Source of the DNA: Peribacillus simplex
GTDB lineage: Bacteria; Bacillota; Bacilli; Bacillales; DSM-1321
Direction: 5' to 3'
Assembly: GCF_001542915.1 (NCBI RefSeq)
Contig: NZ_LNNH01000012.1
Span: forward strand, 393,582 to 457,581
Length of the DNA stretch: 64,000 bases
In this document: positions 46,153 to 54,544 of the stretch, piece by piece
Numbering within the stretch: the stretch's first letter is position 1
Layout: every line of letters begins with the position of its first letter
Notes under the pieces: model-generated
Databases searched by the model: none
Told to the model about the DNA's origin: nothing
The model's input: the letters and a program-made list of their open reading frames with translations, nothing else
Made by a program: the position numbers and the translations under genes

Positions 46153-46968
46153 TCAGACATCTTCATGTTGAAATGGCTTTGCTCCACTATATCCCATGTA
46201 CACGGATAACTGCCGGGAAATTTCCAGCAGTTTCGGCAGGGCGATTTTATCGATGAAGTCTGCCTGATAAGCCGATTCTGTCGCCACGACATTCAAGGCA
46301 GCCAGTACCTTACCATTCCTATCAAAAATAGGTGCAGCTACAGAACGGATGCCGGGGTGGAATTCCCCGCTTGTCATCGAGTAACCATTTTGGCGAATCG
46401 CCTCCAGTTGCTTCATGAATTCCCCAGGAGTAGTAAGTGTTTTGTCCGTATAAGGTGTAAGGTTCGATATTTTGATCATTTGCATAAGCATTTCTTTCGG
46501 TTGATAAGCCAAAAGTAATTTCCCATTCGCCACCGCATGTGCAGGCAGCCGCAAGCCGATGTTCACATTGACAGCGGAAACGCCTCTGATCGGAGCACTG
46601 CCAACATAAACGACTTCCTGTCCATCCAAAATGGAAAGATGGCAGGAGGCTCCTATTTCATCACGCAGTGCCTCCATATATGGTTGGACAATTTCCTGGA
46701 ATTTCAGGCTATTCAAATAACTGAATCCCAATTCCAGCACTTTTGGGGTTAAACTATACCGTTTTGTATGTTCGTCCTGTGATAGGTAGCCAATATTTTG
46801 TAACGTAAATAATAACCGGTATGGAACCGTTCTGCTCACACCCAGTTGTTTTGCAATTTCCGAAAGAGACAAATTCGGCTGTGATTCATTGAATAGCTTA
46901 ATGATCTCCAGCCCTCTCACCAATGAATTAGCACTATATTTCTCTTTTTCTTTTTCTTCGCTTACCAT
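46153..46968 (-). CDS. IclR family transcriptional regulator
   Basis: The 271-residue protein has an N-terminal winged helix-turn-helix (LSLSEIAKQLGVSRTVPYRLL) and the IclR effector domain (GLRLPAHAVANGKLLLA, GVSAVNVNI, VAAPIFDRNGKVLAALN). IclR proteins often control aromatic-acid pathways and bind the pathway substrate. It sits in the middle of the cluster between hydrolase and cupin. GGAGGAA precedes the ATG. A short palindrome GTTTTT-CCA-AAAAAC (47007-47021) lies in its own upstream region. Confidence 0.92.
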   Translation of the reverse strand: MVSEEKEKEKYSANSLVRGLEIIKLFNESQPNLSLSEIAKQLGVSRTVPYRLLFTLQNIGYLSQDEHTKRYSLTPKVLELGFSYLNSLKFQEIVQPYMEALRDEIGASCHLSILDGQEVVYVGSAPIRGVSAVNVNIGLRLPAHAVANGKLLLAYQPKEMLMQMIKISNLTPYTDKTLTTPGEFMKQLEAIRQNGYSMTSGEFHPGIRSVAAPIFDRNGKVLAALNVVATESAYQADFIDKIALPKLLEISRQLSVYMGYSGAKPFQHEDV

Positions 46969-47041
46969 TCGCGTATTCCTCCAGTTGTATATTCATCTCA
47001 TTTCTCGTTTTTCCAAAAAACCACAATCTTCAAGTCACTTA

Positions 47042-47848
47042 TTATGTATGGTCTGCCAAGTGCCGCTTCAAAAAATCGGTAACAATTTCATTAAATGTTA
47101 CCGGATCTTCCTGATAGCATAAATGGCCGGTATTCGGGACGATGGCCAATTCGGAATGGGGAATCAACTCATGAAAAACCTTTGATTCACTAACAGGCGT
47201 GACCAGATCCAATTCACCACAAATGACTAAGGTCGGAACGGATATGGATGAAAGCAATTCCATTTGGTTTACATTCGATAAAGCGTACGATACGGACCGG
47301 TATCCAGCTGGGCGTACTTGCGACATGATCCGTTCCGCTTCCTTGACTACCCCGGAAGAAGCATTTGACGATAAGAGCGCCTTCACTCTTTTCCTCGCAA
47401 GTTCCTCCGGCCTTAACGTATTAATCGAATGTAATCTATTCTGAAGTTTCCGTTTATTTTCCTCAGAGCTTACCCCGGCCGCTCCCCGCGTCGCATCCGC
47501 TATGATCAGCGCCTCAACCATCTTCGGAAACCTGCTTGTAAAATCGAGCGCAATGGCCGATCCCATCGAATGGCCGAGCAGGTACACCGATGGCAAACCT
47601 AGACTCTCAAGAAATTCCTTCAACACATCCGCAAACTGCGAAAAATCCTGAAATTCTTCCTCTGGATCAGAACTTTCACCGTAACCTGGCGCATCCCAGG
47701 CAATTACCCTGAAATCTTCCTTCAACTGACTGAGCTGTTGCTTCCATGACTGTGAATTGTTTCCTAAGCCATGCAAAATGACGAGCGCCTTTCCATCTCC
47801 CGATTCCAGATAGTGAATCGAGTGTTTTTCCAAGTGCCTGATAGACAT
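47042..47848 (-). CDS. alpha/beta hydrolase (meta-cleavage-product hydrolase-like)
   Basis: The 268-residue enzyme has the oxyanion HGLGNN, nucleophile elbow LGHSMGS, acidic residue in GELDLVTP and catalytic His in NTGHLCYQE. In an aromatic cluster with an extradiol dioxygenase, hydrolysis of a ring-cleavage product (BphD/MhpC type) is the likely job, though general esterase activity cannot be excluded. GGGAGG before the ATG at 47848 sets the start over an in-frame codon 15 bases upstream. Confidence 0.87.
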   Translation of the reverse strand: MSIRHLEKHSIHYLESGDGKALVILHGLGNNSQSWKQQLSQLKEDFRVIAWDAPGYGESSDPEEEFQDFSQFADVLKEFLESLGLPSVYLLGHSMGSAIALDFTSRFPKMVEALIIADATRGAAGVSSEENKRKLQNRLHSINTLRPEELARKRVKALLSSNASSGVVKEAERIMSQVRPAGYRSVSYALSNVNQMELLSSISVPTLVICGELDLVTPVSESKVFHELIPHSELAIVPNTGHLCYQEDPVTFNEIVTDFLKRHLADHT

Positions 47849-48251
47849 TTTTAAACCTCCCAATCCTTTTTATTATCACGAATGAATAGATTAATTGCTT
47901 ATTTGTTAATTAAAGCATATTTACGAATATAAAACTATTTGGGTGATTCAGTCCTTTCGGCATTTTGCAATGACCAAAGCACTGCTTGATCAAGACTTAT
48001 CACCTTCCAAATATATCTAAGTTTGAAAATAAAAACAAACGTAAAATTTCATAATTCGGTAGAGAAGCGGGTTTCTTGAAGCGGAAACCTCTTAATAAGC
48101 GAGAGCCAAATTCTTCATCATTACCACTTGCATTTTCCCAATCATCTTGCTTATCCTCTTTTTCCCGGTTTGATTAGTTGTTTTTTACTGTCATTCTCAC
48201 CTGACAGTCCGGAACTATTTTCTAAAAATATAAAATTATCAAAATATTAAA

Positions 48252-48280
48252 TTGACAATCAATTCTATTTATTTTATCGT
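48252..48280 (+). promoter_or_regulatory. sigma-A-like promoter of the MFS importer
   Basis: TTGACA (48252-48257) and TATCGT (48275-48280) are 17 bp apart. The leader to the start codon is about 170 nt. Confidence 0.55.
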
Positions 48281-48296
48281 TAAGAAAGTGAAACGT

Positions 48297-48314
48297 TGTT
48301 TTGCTTACAAAACA
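48297..48314. promoter_or_regulatory. putative IclR operator (MFS promoter)
   Basis: TGTTTTGCTTACAAAACA has perfect 7-bp arms and begins 16 bp after the -10. The matching site before the cupin gene sits at nearly the same place relative to its promoter. Confidence 0.6.
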
Positions 48315-48459
48315 TCACCCAGAAAAGTCACCTTTAGTTTCATTAAAGAAAGGCGGGATGCGGCGGATAAGGGGGACAATCCAAACCAAGATCCGACATT
48401 CACTTATTCTTGATGGTAAGTGTTTTAAGTCATGCTAAAATCGACAAGGAGATGGTGTT

Positions 48460-49749
48460 GTGTTAAATGGGAAAAAAAGATGGTTGTACATTGCCGTTCC
48501 AATTTTTTTCTTTTGGTTTTTCGGACAAATAGATAAGGTTGGCATTTCCATCATTCAAACAGATCCAGAATTCTTGAATGCACTCGGTATGACAGGTGAT
48601 GATAAAAATGCAAAAATCGGTCTTCTTTCTTTCGTATTCACGATTGCCTATGGAGTTTCAAACCTTTTTTGGGGATTCATCATCGATAAACTGGGGGCCC
48701 GAAAAACCGCCATTGCCGGTTTATTCATATGGACACTTACCATGATCACGTCAGGCCTTGCCAATTCGTATGAAGTGTTCCTGATTAGCAGGATCATACT
48801 CGGATTCGGGGAAGGCATGATGATTCCCGTATCGGGGAAATTCATTTCCAGCTGGTTTCATAAACGTGAATTAGGAAGGGCCCAGTCCTCCTGGCTTACT
48901 GGCAACTATTTAGGGCCAGCGATAGGGGCCATTATATTGGTGCTTGTTATCTCTTTACTTCACTGGCAAGCTGCTTTCTTCATGCTCGCAGCATTCAACT
49001 TATTCATCAACATCCCGATGTTCATTTTCATGACGAGAAATACCCCGGAGGAGCACCCCCGGTTAAGTAAAGAAGAATTGGCTTTCATTCGCCAGCAGGA
49101 TGAGGAAGACAAGAACGGCGAACCATCCGAGGCTAAAAATTTCGCCAAAGATCATCGCTTCTGGATCGTCTGGTTCGGTATGCTTGTCTGTTCATTCCTG
49201 TTTTTCGGAATAAGTATTTGGCTTCCTACTTATCTTATAGAAGCAAAAGGCTTCGAAAAGGAAGGAATGTCGAGCATCACTTCCCTTTCCTGGTTATTTG
49301 CGCTTGGTTTTGTCCTGGCATGCGGATTTCTAGCAGACAAGACGCGGCGTCCCAGCTTGATGGCCTCGCTTCTATTTGCGATGACGGCTATCTTTTTGAC
49401 AGTGGCCGTCTTCATTGGAAATCCAATTCTGGCAGGGCTATGCATGGGACTGGCAATGGGTGCCCAAGGCGGAGTGTTCCATCTGAGCAATATGCTCATG
49501 GTTAAATATTCAACGCCAGAAACGGCCGGGCGTGCCGCTGGCTTGCTTGGATTCACCAATATCATGGGCGGCTTCTCCAGTTATATCATGGGCTGGCTGC
49601 GCGATCTTTCCGGCGGGGACTTCAGTACATCGATTGCCATGCTGATTTTTGCAGCCCTCTTAGGCCTGGCCGCTTATATATTCTCCATTAAGAGAGAGGC
49701 AGCCGAACTTCAGGGAGCGCCATTTTCCGTTCAAAAAGTCCAGGCATGA
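48460..49749 (+). CDS. MFS transporter of the anion:cation symporter type (aromatic acid importer candidate)
   Basis: The 429-residue protein has 12 membrane helices with the DKLGARK loop between helices 2 and 3. It fits the ACS subfamily, which imports organic acids with protons or cations. AAGGAG 8 nt before the GTG at 48460 sets the start. Divergent from the catabolic genes and sharing the operator motif, it probably imports the pathway substrate, likely an aromatic or related carboxylate. Confidence 0.87.
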   Translation: MLNGKKRWLYIAVPIFFFWFFGQIDKVGISIIQTDPEFLNALGMTGDDKNAKIGLLSFVFTIAYGVSNLFWGFIIDKLGARKTAIAGLFIWTLTMITSGLANSYEVFLISRIILGFGEGMMIPVSGKFISSWFHKRELGRAQSSWLTGNYLGPAIGAIILVLVISLLHWQAAFFMLAAFNLFINIPMFIFMTRNTPEEHPRLSKEELAFIRQQDEEDKNGEPSEAKNFAKDHRFWIVWFGMLVCSFLFFGISIWLPTYLIEAKGFEKEGMSSITSLSWLFALGFVLACGFLADKTRRPSLMASLLFAMTAIFLTVAVFIGNPILAGLCMGLAMGAQGGVFHLSNMLMVKYSTPETAGRAAGLLGFTNIMGGFSSYIMGWLRDLSGGDFSTSIAMLIFAALLGLAAYIFSIKREAAELQGAPFSVQKVQA

Positions 49750-49801
49750 TGTTCATTTAGTCATTACCCCTTACACCTCAATGATTGCCGTTCATAAACA
49801 A

Positions 49802-49835
49802 AAAGGTTTCGGGATGATTTCATTCCGAAACCTTT
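49802..49835 (+). terminator. terminator of the MFS gene
   Basis: AAAGGTTTCGG (49802-49812) pairs exactly with CCGAAACCTTT (49825-49835). Confidence 0.75.
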
Positions 49836-50279
49836 ATACCTTCCTTATGTATTTCTTCTTCAAGGCAATGTTTCCTTACGAACGATGATAGACTCCCATT
49901 CCCTCATACTCTCACTCTTACATATGCAAGATCATTTCCCATCAACCTATTACAAAGTGGATTCGAAAAGATGCGCCGCTCATCAAGGGCGGACCGCCCT
50001 TGATGAGCGGGTGACTGCAGTGAAATGAAACGGTCAATAACTAAATTCTCTCCATATAACTTGGAGAGGAGGAAGAAGCAATCTCAGTGCAAATCCTTAA
50101 TAACTACGGGTAAATGCTTATTTTTCACCGGCCATGGCTTCTTTCGGCAAAGTTCGAATTTAACCGCTCTTATATTTGTATAAAAATGTCGATAGTTAAA
50201 ATATTCAAAAAATGATAATTACTTGAATTACCGTGTTATATTGTTAATGAAAAAAATACTTGTCAAGTAAGGTGAGTGT
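49836..50279. other. gene-free spacer
   Basis: Apart from the palindrome at 49976 and the smaller hairpin at 50048, I see no gene. Promoter-like AT-rich sequence precedes the small gene at 50280. Confidence 0.5.
49976..50010. repeat. 35-bp palindrome with 17-bp perfect arms
   Basis: CCGCTCATCAAGGGCGG (49976-49992) and its exact inverse (49994-50010) flank a single base. It is GC-rich in an AT-rich 500-bp spacer without a gene, followed by a second hairpin (CTCTCCA with TGGAGAG, 50048-50068). No T-run follows, so it is not a plain terminator. Confidence 0.7.
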
Positions 50280-50462
50280 GTGACTATAGAAGTTTTAATC
50301 CTCCATTACATTCAGGAAAAACGCCGGAAGCCCAATCATGCCAATGAATTGTTAGACTATATTCAAAATGAATATGTCAACGGTAAGCTGTCTATCTTAC
50401 AATATCGAAGTCTCTGTCAGGATTTATACATTAGAGGAGCAAGCCCCACAACCTCTGGGTGA
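50280..50462 (+). CDS. YppF-like small protein
   Basis: The 60-residue protein starts at a GTG with AAGGTG 5 nt upstream. The pattern NHANELLDYIQNEYVNGKLS followed by YRSLCQDLYIRGA resembles the YppF family of Bacillus, small soluble helical proteins of unknown function. It is monocistronic. The match is from memory of the family pattern. Confidence 0.65.
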   Translation: MTIEVLILHYIQEKRRKPNHANELLDYIQNEYVNGKLSILQYRSLCQDLYIRGASPTTSG

Positions 50463-50570
50463 AACGAAGAAAGTTCGGGATGAATCTTATTCCAATCTCC
50501 TATGTCATCCAAGCCGGCCATATCCATTCGTTTGCTTCACTTAGCCTTTGGAACCTTAATACAAAATGAA

Positions 50571-50613
50571 AACCCCCGGTGATATGTCACCCCTTGACAC
50601 ATCACGGGGGTAA
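50571..50613 (-). terminator. strong terminator of the sugar-acid operon
   Basis: CCCCCGGTGATATGTCA pairs with TGACACATCACGGGGG. On the minus strand it ends in TTTT, 40 bp after gntP. Confidence 0.85.
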
Positions 50614-50653
50614 AGAATTGTTATCTATCCACTACATTTGTCCCTCATATTGC

Positions 50654-51979
50654 CTAAACAAATAGATCCAAGATCAATACAAGACCGAAAGCCACAAAGG
50701 AAAGTAAGGTTTCCATGACTGTCCATGTTTTGAACGTTTCTTTTACGGTTAACCCCATATATTCCTTGACCAACCAGAAGCCTGCATCATTGACATGGGA
50801 AAACATAAGTGAACCTGCGCCCGTGGCAATGACGAGTAATTCCAAATTGACACCCGTCATATTGGCAACGACTGGTGAAACGATTCCTGCTGCTGTGGTC
50901 AAAGCGACCGTTGCAGAGCCTGTGGCAATCCGGATCAATCCAGCCACTAGAAATGCAAGCACGAGTGGTGATAATGATATTTGTTCAGACATGGATGCAA
51001 TGGCGGTTCCCACGCCACTATCGATTAAGATCTGCTTGAAGCCACCCCCCGCTCCAATTATTAAAATAATGGAAGCCAAAGGCAATAAGCATTCTTCCGT
51101 TAATTTTTTAATGAGCGATTTATCCATTCCCTGCCTAAAGCCCAAGAAATAGTAAGCTGCAAAACAAGAGATTAATAGGGCAATGACCGGACTTCCGATA
51201 AATAACAAGCATTTTTCCATGGAAGCCGGTATTGGCAGATAAGGAGCCAACACCGTCAAGACCATAAGCAATACAGGCAAGAGGATGATAAAGAACGAAA
51301 CTCCTGTGCCTGGCAAGGCATTTGCCTTCGTTTCCACCCGGATCAATTCCGGTTCCCCAACTGGAACTACCCGTTTTTGAATCCATTTCGCAAACAAAGG
51401 ACCGGCAAGTACAGCTGTCGGGAATGCTATGATCAATGAGTAAAGAAGTACGTGCCCCATGTTAGCATTATAAATCCCGATTGCCGTCATCGCACCCGGA
51501 TGCGGGGGTACAAGCCCATGTACGATCGATAAACCAGCAAGTACTGGAATTCCGATTAATAGTATATTCACTTTAGTCGATTTCCGTATGGAAATGACCA
51601 AAGGGAGCAATATGACCAAGCCCACTTCGAAAAATACCGGTATCCCGATGATGAAGCCTGACAACAGCATCGCCCATGGCAATTTCTTCACACCAAATCT
51701 ATGAATGAAGAAGTCGGCTACCTGCATGCCAGCTCCTGAGTCGGACATCATCTTCCCTAGAATCGTCCCTAATGCCAAAATGCCTATAAGGTGTCCCAGG
51801 ACTGCACCGACGCCCGTTTCGTAAGCGCCTACAATCTTGTCCATAGGAAGACCGGAAAAAACAGCTAAGAATAAACTGGCTACAGTCAAACTTATGAATG
51901 CATGCCATTTCCACCATGATACCCCCAAAATAACAATGACGATCGCTATCAGCGTAATTCCTAATAAATATAGCTCCAT
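50654..51979 (-). CDS. GntP family gluconate/sugar-acid permease
   Basis: The 441-residue membrane protein has 12 or more helices and GntP motifs (LALGTILGKMMSDSGAGMQV, IGIPVFFEVGLVILLP, GLVPPHPGAMTAIGIY, SHVNDAGFWLVKEY). It imports an unphosphorylated sugar acid with protons. As last gene of an operon with glucosaminate-type enzymes, D-glucosaminate, its N-acyl form or a related acid is the probable cargo rather than gluconate. The ribosome site is weak (GGGCGGG). Confidence 0.92.
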   Translation of the reverse strand: MELYLLGITLIAIVIVILGVSWWKWHAFISLTVASLFLAVFSGLPMDKIVGAYETGVGAVLGHLIGILALGTILGKMMSDSGAGMQVADFFIHRFGVKKLPWAMLLSGFIIGIPVFFEVGLVILLPLVISIRKSTKVNILLIGIPVLAGLSIVHGLVPPHPGAMTAIGIYNANMGHVLLYSLIIAFPTAVLAGPLFAKWIQKRVVPVGEPELIRVETKANALPGTGVSFFIILLPVLLMVLTVLAPYLPIPASMEKCLLFIGSPVIALLISCFAAYYFLGFRQGMDKSLIKKLTEECLLPLASIILIIGAGGGFKQILIDSGVGTAIASMSEQISLSPLVLAFLVAGLIRIATGSATVALTTAAGIVSPVVANMTGVNLELLVIATGAGSLMFSHVNDAGFWLVKEYMGLTVKETFKTWTVMETLLSFVAFGLVLILDLFV

Positions 51980-52021
51980 ATGCTCTACCCGCCCTTAAGA
52001 AATCGCTTACATTCAAAGCGA

Positions 52022-52050
52022 TACAATAAATCGAAAATCGAATTATTGTA
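52022..52050. promoter_or_regulatory. imperfect 29-bp inverted repeat at the gntR/gntP junction
   Basis: TACAATAAATCGA and TCGAATTATTGTA are near-inverse arms with a 3-nt AAA centre, overlapping the gntR stop. A transcript hairpin that tunes gntP expression, or a regulator site, are both possible. Confidence 0.45.
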
Positions 52051-52765
52051 CCGGCTCATTATATGTAACGATATAATTCTGTTTCGCCGTGTTGTAAAAT
52101 CCTTCACTATATTCCATGACCTTTCCGTCCCTGTCACTTGAAATCCGAATCCTTTTTAGAACAGCACTATTGGGTTCGATTTTCAGTGCTTCACATATAT
52201 GGTCCGGTGGGATGGTAACGCCAAATTCGTCCCTGAAAGTTTCAAGCTGGACGTTATGATCCTCTAAAAAACGGTACAAGGAATTGATTTGGACCTCTTC
52301 CAACTCATCTTGGTCCAAATCCAGGGAAACGTAATGCGTAAAGTAAATATAAGGCTCATTGTCCAACAAATAGATTCGTTCAATGTTTATGCAATGATCG
52401 CCGAATAAAGAATGCAGGTTAGAATCAGCAGGAAGTTCAACATGACTGATGTTCAACATTTTTTTGAAAATGAAATGCCCTTCCTCCACCAATAATTCCG
52501 TGAAACGCTTCCCTTTGGAAAGCTTGACAATCGAACCATTCGCTATGACTCTAGTGCCTTTTCCGCTTTTCTTTTCGACATATCCCTCTTGCACAAGTTC
52601 TTTAATCGCATTGCGGACAGTAACCTTACTTACCTTAAATTCTTCTTCCAGCAGAGGCTCGGAGGGGATGTTCGTGTCAATGGCATAAACACCATGTAAA
52701 ATACGATCCTTCAATATTTCTTTAATTTGTAAATACATAGGTCCATTTTTCCTGTTCACTCTCAT
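52043..52765 (-). CDS. GntR family regulator with UTRA domain
   Basis: The 240-residue protein has an N-terminal GntR winged helix (MYLQIKEILKDRILHGVY ... SKVTVRNAIKELVQEGYVEK) and a C-terminal UTRA effector domain (ERIYLLDNEPYIYFTHYVSL). UTRA domains bind small sugars or sugar phosphates. Inside the operon, it most likely represses it until the substrate or its phosphate appears. GGAG precedes the ATG. Confidence 0.92.
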   Translation of the reverse strand: MRVNRKNGPMYLQIKEILKDRILHGVYAIDTNIPSEPLLEEEFKVSKVTVRNAIKELVQEGYVEKKSGKGTRVIANGSIVKLSKGKRFTELLVEEGHFIFKKMLNISHVELPADSNLHSLFGDHCINIERIYLLDNEPYIYFTHYVSLDLDQDELEEVQINSLYRFLEDHNVQLETFRDEFGVTIPPDHICEALKIEPNSAVLKRIRISSDRDGKVMEYSEGFYNTAKQNYIVTYNEPVQ

Positions 52766-52782
52766 CCCACATCTCCTGCCTT

Positions 52783-53796
52783 TTATCTCATTATATCTTC
52801 CATTTTACCTTCCATGGCTGACAGGATCTCCATTTCAGTTGCCAAAGGAGTATCACCAACGACCGTACACGCAAGCATTCCTGAAACAGCTGCAAACAAA
52901 ACTGTCTTTTCCGGGGAAAAGCCTGTCAATTCTCCATGGAGGATTCCGCTCGTATATGCATCGCCTGAACCTATTCTATCATAAACCGAAAATGATAGGT
53001 TATCTGAAAAGTGAAATGTTTGCCCCTTGTACAGGTATCCACGTAAAGTATGGGTAGTATCACTATTGATTGAACGATGTGTCCCCGCTATTGACCGGAT
53101 ATTGTATTTTTTGGCCACTTCAGGCACCAACTCCCTAAGCTGTCCATCCCGATGTGGAGATTTGGACTTCATCCCTAAAATATACATGGCGTCTTTTTCA
53201 TTCATCATGACAATATCCGCCAATGAAAGCATTTCTTCATAATGAGGCTTGGCAGCTGCATACCCTCCCTCCCATAAGGAAGGGCGGTAATTGCAATCGA
53301 AACAGACCGTACCGCCTTTTTCTTTTACTTTTCTCGCCAGCACCTTCATGCTTTCCCGTACATTATCCGCCATGGCAAGTGTGATCCCGCAAAAATGAAT
53401 GATATCTGCCTTTTCTGCAATCAGTCCCAAATCATAATCGGATAGCGAAGCAGTATTGAAACTGCTTTCGAGCCGATTTGAGTAGGTAACCCGGCTTGCA
53501 CGTTGCCCAAAGCCGTTTTCCAGAAAGTACATCCCCAAATACTTACCGCCTCTGGAAATGAAATCCCGTTCAATGCCTAAGTGCTGCAAGGAAACCACCG
53601 CAGAATCCCCAAGGGGATTATCCGGTAATTTTGTCACCAGGAAACCATCATGCCCAAGTTTGGTCATCGCAGAAGCAACGTTTACCCCCGTGCCTGAAAA
53701 GGAGTATTGCAGCGTGTTGGCTTGTGATAATAGGGCATGTCCCGGTACCTGCAAGCGCATCATCACTTCCCCGAATGCCACGATCCGTTTACGCAT
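52783..53796 (-). CDS. PfkB family sugar kinase, 2-dehydro-3-deoxygluconate kinase-like
   Basis: The 337-residue ribokinase-fold enzyme has RIVAFGEVMMRL at the start, substrate-binding GTGVNVASAMTKLG, and the catalytic DRIGSGDAYTSGILHG with Asp as base. In this operon it would phosphorylate 2-keto-3-deoxygluconate for the aldolase encoded just upstream. It overlaps the aldolase end; the ATG at 53796 has only a weak ribosome site, suggesting translational coupling. Confidence 0.88.
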   Translation of the reverse strand: MRKRIVAFGEVMMRLQVPGHALLSQANTLQYSFSGTGVNVASAMTKLGHDGFLVTKLPDNPLGDSAVVSLQHLGIERDFISRGGKYLGMYFLENGFGQRASRVTYSNRLESSFNTASLSDYDLGLIAEKADIIHFCGITLAMADNVRESMKVLARKVKEKGGTVCFDCNYRPSLWEGGYAAAKPHYEEMLSLADIVMMNEKDAMYILGMKSKSPHRDGQLRELVPEVAKKYNIRSIAGTHRSINSDTTHTLRGYLYKGQTFHFSDNLSFSVYDRIGSGDAYTSGILHGELTGFSPEKTVLFAAVSGMLACTVVGDTPLATEMEILSAMEGKMEDIMR

Positions 53797-54544
53797 ATTT
53801 TTCAACCAATTTTTTTGTCATGGCCAATAATTTCCTTACATCCTCCTCATTCGTTTTGCCGGTTTCTTGATCAATGATGGAAGAATAAACATGGGGAATG
53901 ATTTTAGGCACTTTTGCTTCCAAAGCTATTTCCAGAATGGTTTCGAAATTCTCCAAGTCGATTCCACCAGTCGGTTCTAAAGCAAAGCCCTCTTCACCGC
54001 AAGCTTTGGCCACTGCACGGTACTCCTCTTCATGCTTCAGGCCCTTCATCGGGAAGTATTTCAATGCATTACCTCCCATATCCCGGACCAAGGCAATGGC
54101 CGCTTTGATCGGTACAATGGCAGTTTCACTTGCACCTGCACTAACAGGGCCGGTGGAAATATTCACATAGCCGACTTTGCCAGTTGGAGAAACCAACGAA
54201 TTTATCCAGCTATCCTTTTCGCCCAAATTTGCCCTTGTCGCTCCCACACTCGGGAAAACCTGATTAATATGGCTGCCAGGATAATATTTTGCAATTTCTG
54301 CAACAACTGCCGCCTGCCTATTATCACCAGCGCCAAGGCCGATTGAAACGGCCTCATCAATGGCATCGCCATACTCCTGCATTGCAGCCACTCCCGCTTC
54401 AACGGTTGGATAATCCTTGGAAAGCACCCCCACCAAGACATGGCCTTCCGCTGCGTTGAACACCTCCACTGCATTTTCTACACTATCGGCAAGTACATTA
54501 AGCGCCACTCGATCATTCAAAAAGCGTTCGTTTATGTTAGTCAT
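53789..54544 (-). CDS. DgaF-like 2-dehydro-3-deoxyphosphogluconate aldolase
   Basis: This 251-residue TIM-barrel protein (MTNINERFLNDRVALNVLAD, GHVLVGVLSKDYP, NALKYFPMKGL, FALEPTGGIDLENF) matches the KDGP aldolase type of the Salmonella DgaF group. The lysine of KYFPMKG is the likely Schiff-base residue. It would split KDPG to pyruvate and glyceraldehyde 3-phosphate. Its ATG overlaps the dgaE-like stop, with GGAGGG upstream. Confidence 0.87.
   Translation of the reverse strand: MTNINERFLNDRVALNVLADSVENAVEVFNAAEGHVLVGVLSKDYPTVEAGVAAMQEYGDAIDEAVSIGLGAGDNRQAAVVAEIAKYYPGSHINQVFPSVGATRANLGEKDSWINSLVSPTGKVGYVNISTGPVSAGASETAIVPIKAAIALVRDMGGNALKYFPMKGLKHEEEYRAVAKACGEEGFALEPTGGIDLENFETILEIALEAKVPKIIPHVYSSIIDQETGKTNEEDVRKLLAMTKKLVEKYA

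Larger units (their letters stand above)
47849..48459. promoter_or_regulatory. 611-bp control region between the divergent hydrolase and MFS genes
   Basis: This AT-rich, gene-free stretch holds both promoters. Only the MFS promoter and its palindrome are clear. No long frame with a ribosome site was found in the rest. Confidence 0.5.

Noticed and set aside
49976-50010. T-box-like core GGGCGGACCGCC
   Set aside because: It resembles the T-box sequence only in part, is itself half of a perfect palindrome, has no specifier stem and does not precede an amino-acid or synthetase gene.
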